From an uncultured Paracoccaceae bacterium (GTDB lineage: Bacteria > Pseudomonadota > Alphaproteobacteria > Rhodobacterales > Rhodobacteraceae), in NCBI GenBank assembly GCA_938002605.1, contig CALLAF010000030.1, positions 48,230 through 112,229 of the forward strand: DNA of 64,000 bases, given 5' to 3'. The notes under the pieces were generated by a model that searched no databases, had not been told where the DNA came from, and saw only the letters and a program-made list of their open reading frames with translations. Both the position numbers and the translations under genes were made by a program. Below, piece after piece: positions 8,307-18,422 of the stretch (its first letter is position 1; every line of letters starts with the position of its first letter).

Positions 8307-10013
8307 ATGGCGCTAAGCCGCAGAAAATCCAACCGTTTTCAAAACGCCATCTGGCCGGGCTTTGTTGACGCGATGACTGGGCTTTTGCTGGTGCTGATGT
8401 TTGTATTAACCATTTTTATGGTGATCCAATTTGTGCTGCGCCAAACGATTACTGGCCAAGAAAGCGAACTTGAAGCGCTCAATATTGAGGTCGCGGCGCT
8501 GGCCAGCACCCTTGGGCTCGCGCAGGATCGCAACACTGCTTTGTCAGCCGATCTTGATGCTGCCAACACCGAAGCCACCCGACAAGCCAATCGGATCGTG
8601 TCGCTTTTAGCCGAGCGGGACGCACAGGACGCAGCATTAGCCCAAGCACAGTCCGACATCACAGAATTCGAAGCCCAAGTTGCAGGGTTGCTATCAGACC
8701 GGGCGACCGCGCTTGCAAATATTACCGCGCTCGAAGACGAAAAATCGCAGCTCTTGTCCGACCAAGAGGCACTGAACCTCGCCTTGGCGCAAGCCCGCGA
8801 TGAAATCGATAGTAGTGCCGAAGAAGCGCGCCTTGCCGCCGCGCGCCGCGAAGCACTTGAATCGATGGTTGCTGATCTGGAAACCGTGGCGTCAGAACAG
8901 GCAGCGGAACTATCAGAGTTAGAAATCGCACAGCTTGCCGATGCCGCCGCCGCCCAGGCTCTGCGCGATCGGCTTGCCGACGCAGACACCGAATTAACGG
9001 CAATGACCCTGAATCTTGAACAACAGCGCCGCGAAGCCGAGGAAACGCTAACCTTGCTGGCCGCCGCCCATGCTGCGCAATCTGAATTGGACGCGCTGCG
9101 CAATCGAGCGGCAGGGGAAAACGACGCGCTGCAACGCGAATTGGCCGAAGCACGCGCCGCATTGGCACAGGTGCAAGGCGATCAGGATGTGCAGACCTCA
9201 GAGGCCGCGCGCCAAGCCGAACTTCTTGCCATGGCAAACGACGCCCTTGCCGCAGAAGAAGCGCTTTCGGCAGAAAGCCAGCGCCAAGTTGCATTGATGA
9301 ACGAACAGATCGCTGAAATGCGGGGGCAAGTCGCCAACTTGCAAAGCCTGCTCAACCTCGCCGAAGAATCCGACCGCGAGGCGCAGGTCCAGATCGAAAC
9401 GCTTGGATCGCAGCTTAACACCGCATTGGCCCGTGTCGTGTCCGAAGAACGCCAGCGTCGCGCCCTAGAAGAGGCCGAACGTGTCCGACTTGAAGCCGAA
9501 GCTGCACGTCTTGCCGAAGAAGCCGAGCGCCTGCAGGCCGAAGCCCAGAACCTTGAGCAATTTAAATCCGATTTCTTTGGCGAACTGCGCCAAATTCTTG
9601 AAGGCCAAGACCGCGTGAGGATCGAAGGCGACCGGTTCGTATTTTCTTCGGAAGTTCTTTTTGAGCCCGGCAGTGCGCGGCTATCTGCATTGGGCGAAGC
9701 TGAAATCGCAAATATCGCAGGTATTTTACGTAGCATCGCGGATGATATCCCATCCGGAATTGATTGGGTGATCCGTGTCGATGGGCATACCGACAACATC
9801 CCGGTTGGCGGTGGCGGGCGCTACCGTGACAATTGGGAACTGAGCCAAGCGCGCGCGCTTTCTGTTGTACGGTTTATGTCCGAAGATCTAGATATCGACC
9901 CACGGCGTTTGGCAGCAAATGGGTTTGGTGAATTCCAACCTATCAACCCCGCAGACACGCCCGAAGCGCGCGCGCAAAACCGGCGGATTGAGCTCAAATT
10001 GACAGAGCGATAA
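8307..10013 (+). CDS. Coiled-coil OmpA/MotB-like peptidoglycan-binding protein
   Basis: 568-residue partner of the preceding channel protein. One membrane helix (about 16-42) includes Asp21 in WPGFVDAMTGLLLVLMFVL, placed like the proton-binding Asp of MotB. Residues about 48-420 are an uninterrupted Ala/Glu/Arg-rich coiled coil. A C-terminal OmpA domain from about 435 has DGHTDNIPVGG and NWELSQARALSVVRFM for peptidoglycan binding. The very long periplasmic coiled coil is unlike flagellar MotB and suggests the OmpA domain reaches far across the periplasm. Function unknown; the pair is found in many alphaproteobacteria. Confidence 0.85.
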   Translation: MALSRRKSNRFQNAIWPGFVDAMTGLLLVLMFVLTIFMVIQFVLRQTITGQESELEALNIEVAALASTLGLAQDRNTALSADLDAANTEATRQANRIVSLLAERDAQDAALAQAQSDITEFEAQVAGLLSDRATALANITALEDEKSQLLSDQEALNLALAQARDEIDSSAEEARLAAARREALESMVADLETVASEQAAELSELEIAQLADAAAAQALRDRLADADTELTAMTLNLEQQRREAEETLTLLAAAHAAQSELDALRNRAAGENDALQRELAEARAALAQVQGDQDVQTSEAARQAELLAMANDALAAEEALSAESQRQVALMNEQIAEMRGQVANLQSLLNLAEESDREAQVQIETLGSQLNTALARVVSEERQRRALEEAERVRLEAEAARLAEEAERLQAEAQNLEQFKSDFFGELRQILEGQDRVRIEGDRFVFSSEVLFEPGSARLSALGEAEIANIAGILRSIADDIPSGIDWVIRVDGHTDNIPVGGGGRYRDNWELSQARALSVVRFMSEDLDIDPRRLAANGFGEFQPINPADTPEARAQNRRIELKLTER

Positions 10014-10087
10014 AGTCACACAAACACTTGCGTCGCAGGGGCATTTGATGCTTGGATTGCACAGTCCATTTGTGCAGGGCAAGCATC

Positions 10088-10777
10088 ATGACAGACCTAT
10101 CAACCGACTCCCAAACTTCGGCTCAACGCCTGCATAATAGTCCCGACTGGCTGTATCTTCTGCGTGAGATTGACGCGCTTTATCGGTTTGGCTCGGACGG
10201 CGGTAGTGGCCCTATTCGGAGCCACCGGAAACGTGTCCGCGATCGGCTTTCGGCGGCGATGACGCAGAACCCTGAATTACGCCACCGCTCTGCGTTAACA
10301 AAACCGGTAACGGCCCATTTCCCGCGCGCGTTGGATTTAGGGGAACGCAGCACGATGCAGGGGATTGCCCGCGCGCTGCGAGAAGTCAAAGACGCGCTGA
10401 CGTGGGAATACGGATACGAAAAAGTCACAAAATCCCTGAGCCAAAAATACGCATACTGCGAAATTCTTGGCCCCCAAGGACCTGTGCAATGCGATACGCT
10501 TATTTTGGGGTTTGTCCTATTCGTGCCCAACACAACCTACCCGCAGCACAGCCACCAAGACATTGAAGAAAGCTATGTTTCGGTGGCTGGCGCGTGGTCT
10601 GAAAACAACAATGCGGTCTATGCGCCGGGGTCGCTCATTTACAATCGCGCGGGCGACGAACACCGCATTACGACAGGCGACCGCGATCCATGCCTGTTGG
10701 CTTATGCTTGGGTTGGTCCAGCGGAACGGCTGGCATCGCCTCAGATGAAGCTCAGTTCACCACGCAAGACAAAATAG
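10088..10777 (+). CDS. dddL: Dimethylsulfoniopropionate lyase DddL (cupin)
   Basis: Predicted to cleave the algal osmolyte DMSP to dimethyl sulfide and acrylate. The 229-residue product has an N-terminal helical region (RSHRKRVRDRLSAAM) and a C-terminal cupin with the metal-binding cluster TTYPQHSHQDIEESYVSVAG (His154, His156, Glu160/161, Tyr163) and a further His192 in NRAGDEHRITT. Length and motif order match DddL of Roseobacter-group bacteria rather than DddQ or DddW. The ATG at 10088 is preferred to an upstream in-frame TTG (10052). No acrylate-utilisation genes are adjacent. A terminator follows. Confidence 0.85.
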   Translation: MTDLSTDSQTSAQRLHNSPDWLYLLREIDALYRFGSDGGSGPIRSHRKRVRDRLSAAMTQNPELRHRSALTKPVTAHFPRALDLGERSTMQGIARALREVKDALTWEYGYEKVTKSLSQKYAYCEILGPQGPVQCDTLILGFVLFVPNTTYPQHSHQDIEESYVSVAGAWSENNNAVYAPGSLIYNRAGDEHRITTGDRDPCLLAYAWVGPAERLASPQMKLSSPRKTK

Positions 10778-10788
10778 GCGCCAAAGAA

Positions 10789-10813
10789 AATGCCCGCCAA
10801 ATTGGCGGGCATT
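10789..10813. terminator. Bidirectional Rho-independent terminator between dddL and clpA
   Basis: Inverted repeat AATGCCCGCC / GGCGGGCATT with a five-base centre lies between the convergent ends of dddL and clpA. On the minus strand it is followed by TTTTCTTT and on the plus strand by CTTT, so it is stronger for clpA but could serve both. Confidence 0.8.
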
Positions 10814-10820
10814 CTTTGGG

Positions 10821-13145
10821 TTATTCAGCGGTTAGCAGCGGGGGCTTATCACCACCATCGGTGATTTTCCCCTGTTCGGGTGCTTCGTAGCGCAGCACAA
10901 GTTCACCTTTTTTCACGCCGACCTTTACGATCCCGCCTTTGACCAGCTTGCCGAACAGCAATTCTTCGGCCAGCGGTTTTTTGATGTGCTCTTGGATCAC
11001 ACGACCAAGCGGCCGCGCGCCCATTTTGGCGTCATAACCTTTGTCGGCCAGCCATTCCGCAGCAGCCGGCGAAAGATCAATATGCACATTGCGGTCGATC
11101 AATTGTGCCTCAAGCTGAAGCACGAATTTTTCGACGACCTGCATGATCACTGGTTTTGGCAGTGCGCCAAAACTAATGACCGCATCCAAACGGTTGCGGA
11201 ATTCAGGCGTAAACGCCCGTTCAATCGCGGCGGTGTCTTCGCCTTCGCGCGATTCACGGCCAAAGCCCAGTGCGTTTTTCGACATTTCAGCAGCGCCCGC
11301 ATTGGAGGTCATGATCAAGATCACATTGCGGAAATCGGTCGTGCGCCCGTTGTGATCTGTCAGCTTCCCGTGGTCCATTACCTGCAATAGGATGTTGTAG
11401 ACATCTGGGTGTGCTTTTTCCATTTCATCCAGCAAAAGCACACAATGCGGGTTTTGATCTACGCCATCAGTCAGCATACCGCCTTGGTCAAACCCAACAT
11501 AACCCGGAGGCGCACCAATCAGGCGCGAAACCGCGTGTTTTTCCATGTATTCGGACATATCAAACCGCAGGAGTTCAACACCCAGCGTGTCCGCCAATTG
11601 TTTCGCAACCTCGGTTTTACCGACACCCGTTGGACCTGCAAACAGATAGTTCCCGATGGGTTTTTCAGGCTCACGCAGACCGGCGCGCGCCAGTTTGATC
11701 GCTGACGACAAAGCCTCAATAGCCGTATCTTGGCCAAAGACCACGCGTTTCAGTGTCTTTTCAAGATCTTTCAGCACCTCTGCATCGTCTTTCGATACGT
11801 TTTTGGCTGGGATACGCGCGATTTTTGCAATCACAGCTTCAATATCCTTAGCGCCAATGGTTTTGCGGCGTTTCGATTCAGACAGCAAATGCTGGGCCGC
11901 GCCCGCCTCGTCGATCACATCAATCGCTTTGTCGGGCAACTTGCGGTCGTTGATATAGCGCGCAGAAAGCTCCACCGCAGTTTTGATCGCATCTGCCGTA
12001 TATTTAATGCTGTGGTGTTCTTCGAAATAGGGTTTAAGCCCCTGCAAGATTTTCACCGCATCTGGCACCGATGGTTCGGTCACATCAATCTTTTGGAACC
12101 GACGTGCAAGCGCCCGGTCTTTCTCAAAGTGCTGACGGAACTCCTTGTAGGTCGTCGACCCCATGCAACGTAGTTTTCCGCCCTGCAACGCAGGTTTCAA
12201 CAGATTCGACGCATCCATCGCGCCGCCTGACGTGGCGCCAGCGCCGATGATGGTGTGGATTTCGTCAATGAACAGCACCGCATCAGGGTGATCTTCAAGT
12301 TCCGTCATCACGGCCTTAAGCCGCTCTTCGAAATCACCACGGTAGCGTGTGCCCGCCAAAAGCGCGCCCATATCAAGTGAATAGATCGTCGCCTCGGCCA
12401 AGACGTCTGGCACTTCTTTATTCACGATCTTATGCGCAAGACCCTCAGCAATTGCCGTTTTCCCAACGCCGGGATCTCCCACAAGCAGCGGGTTATTCTT
12501 GCGACGGCGGCAGAGCACTTGAATGCAGCGTTCCACCTCGTGATTGCGACCAATCAACGGATCAACGTCCCCTTTAGTCGATTTGGCATTTAGATCGACG
12601 CAGTATTTTGCCAGCGCGCTCTCTTTTGCCTCGCCTTCGCCCGCCGAGATGGTTTCACCTTCGTCAGGGGACCCCGATACCGGGCGTTGTTCGCCAAATG
12701 CAGGGTCTTTAGCCACGCCATGCGCGATGAAATTCACCGCGTCATAGCGCGTCATTTCCTGTTCCTGAAGAAAATAGGCGGCATTGCTTTCGCGTTCAGC
12801 AAAGATCGCGACCAGCACATTTGCGCCGGTCACTTCGCTGCGGCCGGATGACTGCACATGGATCGCCGCGCGTTGGATAACGCGTTGGAATGCGGCTGTT
12901 GGCACCGCTTCAGAGCCTTCCACATCGGTGATCAGCGTCGCGAGATCATCGTCAATGAAATCTTCTAAATCTTTGCGCAAATCATCAAGGTTCACCGAAC
13001 ACGCGCGCATGACGCGCGCCGCGTCAGGTTCATCAATCAACGAAAGCAAAAGATGCTCTAGCGTGGCAAGTTCATGCTTGCGATCATTGGCAAGGGCCAA
13101 GGCCCCATGAATGGCTTGCTCTAGTGTCGTTGAAAATGATGGCAC
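10821..13145 (-). CDS. clpA: ATP-dependent Clp protease ATPase subunit ClpA
   Basis: AAA+ unfoldase that feeds substrates to ClpP. The 774-residue protein has the ClpN repeat domain (about 1-145), then two ATPase modules with Walker A at 223-230 (GDPGVGKT) and 504-511 (GPTGVGKT), and the ClpA-type C-terminal D2-small domain. It lacks the ClpB middle coiled coil. clpS, often next to clpA, is not adjacent here. A short inverted repeat (AAGGTT/AACCTT) lies in the 180-nt upstream region; a heat-shock promoter was looked for but is not convincing. Confidence 0.97.
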   Translation of the reverse strand: MPSFSTTLEQAIHGALALANDRKHELATLEHLLLSLIDEPDAARVMRACSVNLDDLRKDLEDFIDDDLATLITDVEGSEAVPTAAFQRVIQRAAIHVQSSGRSEVTGANVLVAIFAERESNAAYFLQEQEMTRYDAVNFIAHGVAKDPAFGEQRPVSGSPDEGETISAGEGEAKESALAKYCVDLNAKSTKGDVDPLIGRNHEVERCIQVLCRRRKNNPLLVGDPGVGKTAIAEGLAHKIVNKEVPDVLAEATIYSLDMGALLAGTRYRGDFEERLKAVMTELEDHPDAVLFIDEIHTIIGAGATSGGAMDASNLLKPALQGGKLRCMGSTTYKEFRQHFEKDRALARRFQKIDVTEPSVPDAVKILQGLKPYFEEHHSIKYTADAIKTAVELSARYINDRKLPDKAIDVIDEAGAAQHLLSESKRRKTIGAKDIEAVIAKIARIPAKNVSKDDAEVLKDLEKTLKRVVFGQDTAIEALSSAIKLARAGLREPEKPIGNYLFAGPTGVGKTEVAKQLADTLGVELLRFDMSEYMEKHAVSRLIGAPPGYVGFDQGGMLTDGVDQNPHCVLLLDEMEKAHPDVYNILLQVMDHGKLTDHNGRTTDFRNVILIMTSNAGAAEMSKNALGFGRESREGEDTAAIERAFTPEFRNRLDAVISFGALPKPVIMQVVEKFVLQLEAQLIDRNVHIDLSPAAAEWLADKGYDAKMGARPLGRVIQEHIKKPLAEELLFGKLVKGGIVKVGVKKGELVLRYEAPEQGKITDGGDKPPLLTAE

Positions 13146-13324
13146 GTGTGTGCTCCTTCATATCGGGGTCAGCGGGTGCCGTGGCACCAACCAACGTGGG
13201 CTCTTATCCTTAAGGTTTGGTTTTATGACGGAACCTTCAAGGACTTTTTTTAAATTTGGCTTCACAAAACGCGTGAAACCTCATTTTTTATGCGATTTTT
13301 GGCAGGTTTACTTTCGCTCACCGG

Positions 13325-14101
13325 TCAAAACTTGTCTTTTTGCGCGCGAATATAGGCAAAAACATCCGCGTCGCTTGCAGATTCCATCCCCAATACAGCC
13401 TTAAGCGCCGGGTCATCCGCGCGCAAAAACGGGTTTGTCCGCTTTTCATCGCCCAAGAGAGACGGAACTGTAGGTTCGTTTGCTGCACGCGCAGGGGCAA
13501 TTTGCATCCCTCTTGAGATAAGCGCCGTATTGTTTGGATCAAGGGCCAGCGCAAATCGCGCGTTGGATTCGGTGTATTCATGCCCTGAACAAACGAGCGT
13601 ATCATCGGGCAGCGCGCGCAGTTTTTGCAAGCTGTCCCACATCTGCGCGGGCGTTCCTTCAAACAGCCGCCCACAGCCAAGCGCCATCAAACTATCAGCG
13701 GTAAACGCATAGCCTGGCTCAGCCAGATAAATCGCGATATGCCCAAGCGTATGCCCTGACACGTCAAACACTTGCGCCTTTGTGCCGCAAAGGGTCAGGT
13801 CATCCCCTTCGCTAATCACGAGATCCAAAGCGGGCAGCCTATGCACGTCGGCCTTGGCTCCAATCACACGTGCGGTCCCGCGCAATGCATCAACGCCATC
13901 GATATGGTCAGGGTGGTGATGGGTCAGCACGATATCGGTCAACACCCAACCCCGCGCATCCAATGCCGCTTGGATCGGGGCGGCCTCTGGCGCGTCGATC
14001 AGCGCGGTCTCGTTGGTTTGACTATTGTGGGCAAGAAACGCGTAATTATCAGAAAGGCACGGCACAGTGACCAATTCCAGCCCGGATGACATGTTTCTCA
14101 T
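13325..14101 (-). CDS. gloB: Hydroxyacylglutathione hydrolase (glyoxalase II)
   Basis: Hydrolyses S-D-lactoylglutathione to D-lactate and glutathione in methylglyoxal detoxification. The 258-residue metallo-beta-lactamase-fold protein has the binuclear metal motif LTHHHPDHIDGV, the later metal ligand in VSGHTLGHIAIY, and a C-terminal glyoxalase II domain with CSGHEYTESNARFAL. The ATG at 14101 has AAAGG about ten bases upstream; ATG 14092 is an alternative. It diverges from the methyltransferase gene, with a 62-nt shared upstream region. Confidence 0.93.
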   Translation of the reverse strand: MRNMSSGLELVTVPCLSDNYAFLAHNSQTNETALIDAPEAAPIQAALDARGWVLTDIVLTHHHPDHIDGVDALRGTARVIGAKADVHRLPALDLVISEGDDLTLCGTKAQVFDVSGHTLGHIAIYLAEPGYAFTADSLMALGCGRLFEGTPAQMWDSLQKLRALPDDTLVCSGHEYTESNARFALALDPNNTALISRGMQIAPARAANEPTVPSLLGDEKRTNPFLRADDPALKAVLGMESASDADVFAYIRAQKDKF

Positions 14102-14163
14102 AGCAATGTGCCTTTCTGTTGGTATGGTTCACCGTAATCTTTGCCCAAGGAACTACAACCGCA

Positions 14164-14928
14164 ATGCATCTCGATGTTTTGAAATTGCGCCAATTCTACT
14201 ACCGCAGCGCGCTTGGGCGGGCCGCGCAAAAGGTGATCCGCGATGAATTGACGCAAATTTGGCCCGAAGCACAGGGCCAAATGGTGGTTGGGTTTGGCTT
14301 TGCCGTTCCGCTTTTGCGTCCATTCCTGAAAGACGCGCGCCGGGTGATCGGGTTGATGCCGGGACCACAAGGCGTGATGCCATGGCCACCGGGCGAAAAA
14401 AACCAAAGCGTGCTGTGCGAAGACACCCTGTGGCCAATTGAAACGGGCCACGTCGATAAACTGGTCATGATGCACGGGCTTGATACGACAGAACAGCCCA
14501 CTGCCCTGCTGGAAGAAGCTTTTCGTGTGTTAGGCCCCGGAGGCAAGGCTGTGTTTGTCGTGCCTAATCGCGCCGGGCTTTGGTCGCGGTCAGACAAGAC
14601 CCCGTTTGGGTACGGGCGCCCCTATTCGCTTGGCCAGCTCGAAGCGCAGTTGCGCCAACACCAGTTCGTCACGGAACGTGCGCTTTCGACCCTGTACCAA
14701 CCCCCGTCAAGCGGGCGCATCTGGCGCAAATCTGCTGGGCTGATCGAACGCGTTGGTCATGCAATGCCGCTCATCGCGGCGGGTGGGGTCTTGATGATTG
14801 AGGTCAGCAAGCAAAAGGCCGCATCACCATCAAGCGGGCTTACCGCAACCGTGCGCCGCCCCTTGCGGGTCCTCGAGGGTATCACAAAACCGGCACCAAA
14901 ACCTGAAACGGCGCGCAAACCAACCTAA
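14164..14928 (+). CDS. Class I SAM-dependent methyltransferase
   Basis: 254-residue protein with a Rossmann-like methyltransferase core: [15 protein letters not shown] at the SAM loop, later [20 protein letters not shown] and [20 protein letters not shown]. This matches the alphaproteobacterial methyltransferases encoded divergently from gloB; their substrate is unknown. The ATG at 14164 is preferred over 14119 because of AAGGAA upstream and because the conserved region begins with [13 protein letters not shown]. The glycine-rich SAM loop is less glycine-rich than usual. Confidence 0.75.
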   Translation: MHLDVLKLRQFYYRSALGRAAQKVIRDELTQIWPEAQGQMVVGFGFAVPLLRPFLKDARRVIGLMPGPQGVMPWPPGEKNQSVLCEDTLWPIETGHVDKLVMMHGLDTTEQPTALLEEAFRVLGPGGKAVFVVPNRAGLWSRSDKTPFGYGRPYSLGQLEAQLRQHQFVTERALSTLYQPPSSGRIWRKSAGLIERVGHAMPLIAAGGVLMIEVSKQKAASPSSGLTATVRRPLRVLEGITKPAPKPETARKPT

Positions 14929-14972
14929 TCCAGTGCTTGCATGCCTCTACATTTTCGGGTCATGCACATGGA

Positions 14973-16076
14973 ATGGATCAATTCGAAATATTTATGACCG
15001 GCACACCGGGGTTAGAGCCTGCGCTGCATGCCGAAGCCATCGCAAACGGATTTACCGACGCCAAGCTGACCCAAGGCGGCGTGACATTTATGGGGGGGTG
15101 GCCGGATGTCTGGCGCGCCAACCTCAAGATGCGTGGTGCCACGCGTGTTTTGGCGCGGGTTGGGTCGTTCATGGCGTTTCACTTAGCACAGCTAGATAAG
15201 CGTGCGCGAAAATTTCCTTGGAATGAAATTTTAGACCCTAAACTGCCGGTTCGGGTCGAAGTATCGACAAGTCGTAAATCCAAAATATACCACGCTGGGG
15301 CAGCCACACAGCGGATCGAAACCGCATTGCGTGAAAGCCATGCGATGACCATCAGCGCAGATGCAGCCATCGTGATTAAGGCCCGTATCGATGACAACCG
15401 GGTGACGATCAGCGTCGATACTTCTGGTGAAAGCCTGCACAAACGCGGCCACAAAGAAGCGGTGAACAAAGCCCCCATGCGTGAAACGCTGGCCTCACTG
15501 TTTTTACGAGAATGCGGATATGACGGCAAAATGCCTGTATTAGACCCTATGTGTGGCTCAGGCACATTCCTCATTGAGGCGGCTGAAATTGCGCGCGGGC
15601 TTGATCCCGGACGCAGCCGCAGTTTCGCGTTTGAACAATTGGCTAGTTTTGATCCAGACAAATGGGCGCAGATGCACGCGCAATCCCCGACAGAGACAGA
15701 ACAGCGGTTTTTCGGCAGTGACCGTGATGCGGGCGCCATTCGGATGAGCCAAGCAAATGCAAAACGCGCCGGTGTGGATGATTTGATTACGTTTCAAAAC
15801 CATCCCGTCACGGATTTACAGCGCCCTGATGGGCCGCCAGGCCTCATCATCTGCAATCCGCCCTACGGCGGACGCATTGGCAACCCGAAATTGCTATTTG
15901 GGCTTTATGGGAGCCTCGGGAAAACCTTAAAAGAACGCTTTGCGGGCTGGCGCGTTGGGATTGTCACCAGTGATGCGAGTTTGGCCAAGGCAACTGGTTT
16001 GCCCTTTAAGCCCAAAGGGCCACCCGTCCCACATGGCGGGCTTAAGGTTTGGCTGTTCCAAACGGGTCCGCTTTAG
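14973..16076 (+). CDS. THUMP-domain rRNA (guanine-N2) methyltransferase, RlmL N-terminal type
   Basis: Predicted m2G methyltransferase acting on 23S rRNA. The 367-residue protein has an N-terminal THUMP RNA-binding domain (about 1-155), the SAM-binding motif DPMCGSGTFLIEAAEIA near residue 190, and the N2-guanine catalytic motif NPPYGGRIG near residue 290. It equals the RlmL half of the E. coli RlmKL fusion. The ATG at 14973 is preferred over 14937, which would add an unrelated leader. Its TAG overlaps the opposite-strand stop of ynjD by four bases. Confidence 0.87.
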   Translation: MDQFEIFMTGTPGLEPALHAEAIANGFTDAKLTQGGVTFMGGWPDVWRANLKMRGATRVLARVGSFMAFHLAQLDKRARKFPWNEILDPKLPVRVEVSTSRKSKIYHAGAATQRIETALRESHAMTISADAAIVIKARIDDNRVTISVDTSGESLHKRGHKEAVNKAPMRETLASLFLRECGYDGKMPVLDPMCGSGTFLIEAAEIARGLDPGRSRSFAFEQLASFDPDKWAQMHAQSPTETEQRFFGSDRDAGAIRMSQANAKRAGVDDLITFQNHPVTDLQRPDGPPGLIICNPPYGGRIGNPKLLFGLYGSLGKTLKERFAGWRVGIVTSDASLAKATGLPFKPKGPPVPHGGLKVWLFQTGPL

Positions 16077-16714
16077 GACTGCGCCTGCAAGGTAATGATC
16101 GGGCCGCCTGCGGCCTGCGCGTCATCTGCATCATGGGTCACCATCAGCACCGGCAACGACCGCGCCTTGGCACGGGCAAAGACCAATGCGCGCACCTGCG
16201 CACGCAAGGCGGCATCAAGCCGCGAAAATGGCTCGTCCAACAGCAGCGCACAGGGCTCTGATAGCAGCATACGCATCAAGGCGACGCGCGCCTTTTGGCC
16301 ACCAGACAGCGTCGCCGGGTCACGATTTTCAAACCCTGCAAGATCTACCTCGGCCAAAGCCTCGGCAATCTTATCACGCCGGGCGGTCTTGGTACCGCCG
16401 GGCGCAAGCCCAAATGCCAAATTTGCTCCCACAGATAGGTGCGGAAAAAGAAGATCGTCTTGGAACAGGATGCCAACGCGGCGTTTATGCGAGGGTAAAT
16501 CTGTAATGTCATGACCATCTAACATCACAGTCCCTTGCGCAGAAAAATCCGCGGGCAGGGTCCCAGTGATAAACCCAAGCAAGGTTGATTTCCCAACGCC
16601 TGACGGCCCCATAACGGATAGGACCGCACCCGGAGCGATATCGTGGGACACAGATAGCAACCGCCCCTTTTTGCTGAAAATTTCAATATTCCGCAGGAAT
16701 AGACCCTTATCCAT
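16073..16714 (-). CDS. ynjD: ABC transporter ATPase, YnjD type
   Basis: 213-residue ATP-binding subunit. Walker A is residues 36-44 (GPSGVGKST), the signature is LSGGQKARVALMR, and Walker B is CALLLDEPFSRLDA. The start at 16714 overlaps the end of the permease gene by eight bases; the longer upstream frame only reads through the permease. With ynjC and ynjB it forms a complete importer. In E. coli the ynjBCD-ynjF arrangement is known but its substrate is not settled, although similarity to the thiamine transporter ThiBPQ has been noted. Confidence 0.88.
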   Translation of the reverse strand: MDKGLFLRNIEIFSKKGRLLSVSHDIAPGAVLSVMGPSGVGKSTLLGFITGTLPADFSAQGTVMLDGHDITDLPSHKRRVGILFQDDLLFPHLSVGANLAFGLAPGGTKTARRDKIAEALAEVDLAGFENRDPATLSGGQKARVALMRMLLSEPCALLLDEPFSRLDAALRAQVRALVFARAKARSLPVLMVTHDADDAQAAGGPIITLQAQS

Positions 16715-18398
16715 CGCGTAGTCCTTTCCGGTTGCGCCATAGTATTGCTGGGATCGCAAGCGCCAGCGCAAAGGGCAGTAATGCCGCCCCGGTTTGCATT
16801 AATCCATAAACCCCAATCGCGCGGCGATCCGCCCCCGACGCCAGCGCGACAGCTTCGGTTGTGAGTGTCGTGACCCGGCCACCACCAATCAGCAATGTTG
16901 GCAGGTATTGCCCAACTGAAACGGCTAACCCGACCGCGAGCGCCGTTAAGATCGCGCGCAGCAACATCGGCAAACGTACCCGCCACAACACCGCATCCGG
17001 GCTTGCGCCCAGCGCGGCGGCGACCGTGCCAGTGCGCATATCCCACGCCCGAAACGGGGCAGAGAGCGACAAAAATACATAGGGCAGCACAAAAACCAAA
17101 TGCGCCAGCATGACAGGAAAGCGCCCGCTTTCAGCGCCAATGCCCAGCATAAGCGTCTGCAACCCCGGCAAAAATGCCGTTTGCGGTATGAGCAGCGGCA
17201 GATAAAGCAACCAGATCCCGCGCTGCGTGACCCGTAAGCCGTAGCGGTATTCGGCTTCAAGGCAACCGATGGTCAACACAAGCGCCAGAATTGAAACTGT
17301 CCCGGCGATCACGGCTGTTTCACCTAGGGCCGCAAGCGCCCCCGGCCCGTGCCGCATCCAATTGCGCAGCGTAAACCCATCGGGGAAAGCATCGGGAAAT
17401 CCCCAATACCCAGCAAACGACCAAATCGTAAGAACCACCAACCCGAGGAAAACAGCGGCAGATGAAACCCCACCCAAAAATAGTGCACTTTGGGCAAGAA
17501 TAGGGTCGTATTTACCACGCCGTCCCTTTGCCACCCACCCCTGCCCGAGCTTGGCGATAATGCCTTCGGCCACCCGCCATAAGGCCAATACCCCAATCAC
17601 CAGCCCAAGCTGCAACAACGCACCCGCCGCCGCCAAAAGCCGCATGTCGAGATCGGGGTCCGACATCCATTTAACGATCTGCACGGATAATGTTGGTGGT
17701 GTATTAGGGCCTAAAATCACCGCCACGTCGACAACTGACATCGCATATGCCAACACAACATAGACTGGCAATCTGATCTGCGCATAGACCCTTGGAAATA
17801 CAGTTTTCATCCAGCCCGTGACACGTCCATAGCCCAAGGCTTGGGCAACTTTAACGCTGCTTTGACTCTGCGCTTGGCCTAGGGCTGCGATGCTGATCAG
17901 AATCAAAAACGGGATTTCTTTGACGATAAGCCCGGCCATCATCGTCAGGCCGAATGGGTCTTGAACGATCAATACATCGGGCGGGCGTTCCCAGCCTGTG
18001 ATCGCGGGCGATACCAGCCGCGCAATCCAACCTGAAGGCGCGATTAAGAAAGCCAACCCAAACGCGGCAGCCGCATGTGGGACCGACAGAAGCGGCGAAA
18101 GCAGCCGCTCGAGCGTCCGAAATGCGCGTGTGCCTGACCAGCCAGCCAGCAAGAGCATCACCACGCAAAGCGAAATAACCGTCGCGCCAACTCCGGTTGT
18201 GATGGATAACAATGCCGCGCGCGGCAGGCCGGGCCAATCCAACACCGCGTGAAACGGGTAGAGCGACGGCCCAGTTAACCCAGCCGTAGGCAAATGCCCA
18301 AAGGCAGGAAGCAACGCGCCCCATATCCCAGCAGCAACCGGGCCAAGCATCAGCAAAAGCGTCAGCGCGGGAAGGATTGGCAAAACGGGACGCCGCAT
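16707..18398 (-). CDS. ynjC: ABC transporter permease, fused double-domain YnjC type
   Basis: 563-residue membrane protein with about 12 hydrophobic helices, made of two permease domains in tandem (roughly 1-270 and 290-563), each with an EAA-like loop (QALGYGRVTGWMKTVFPRV and AALGASPDAVLWRVRLPMLL). This fused architecture is shared with ThiP and FbpB-type permeases. It follows ynjB by 24 nt and overlaps ynjD. Membrane topology was judged by eye. Confidence 0.87.
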   Translation of the reverse strand: MRRPVLPILPALTLLLMLGPVAAGIWGALLPAFGHLPTAGLTGPSLYPFHAVLDWPGLPRAALLSITTGVGATVISLCVVMLLLAGWSGTRAFRTLERLLSPLLSVPHAAAAFGLAFLIAPSGWIARLVSPAITGWERPPDVLIVQDPFGLTMMAGLIVKEIPFLILISIAALGQAQSQSSVKVAQALGYGRVTGWMKTVFPRVYAQIRLPVYVVLAYAMSVVDVAVILGPNTPPTLSVQIVKWMSDPDLDMRLLAAAGALLQLGLVIGVLALWRVAEGIIAKLGQGWVAKGRRGKYDPILAQSALFLGGVSSAAVFLGLVVLTIWSFAGYWGFPDAFPDGFTLRNWMRHGPGALAALGETAVIAGTVSILALVLTIGCLEAEYRYGLRVTQRGIWLLYLPLLIPQTAFLPGLQTLMLGIGAESGRFPVMLAHLVFVLPYVFLSLSAPFRAWDMRTGTVAAALGASPDAVLWRVRLPMLLRAILTALAVGLAVSVGQYLPTLLIGGGRVTTLTTEAVALASGADRRAIGVYGLMQTGAALLPFALALAIPAILWRNRKGLRDG

Positions 18399-18422
18399 TA
18401 AATCACACGCCCCGCATTCATG

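Noticed and set aside
8339..9103. Long antisense open frame (254 codons, Ser/Ala-rich) under the coiled-coil gene
   Set aside because: It mirrors the Ala/Glu-rich coiled coil of the sense gene; composition is an artefact of the opposite strand and there is no ribosome site.
7155..10013. Zorya anti-phage system
   Set aside because: The channel pair recalls ZorA/ZorB, but the long coiled coil is in the MotB-like subunit rather than the MotA-like one, and no ZorC/D/E nuclease or helicase gene is near.
13146..13260. Heat-shock (sigma-32) promoter upstream of clpA
   Set aside because: CTTGAAGG on the minus strand resembles the -35 element, but no matching -10 occurs at proper spacing.
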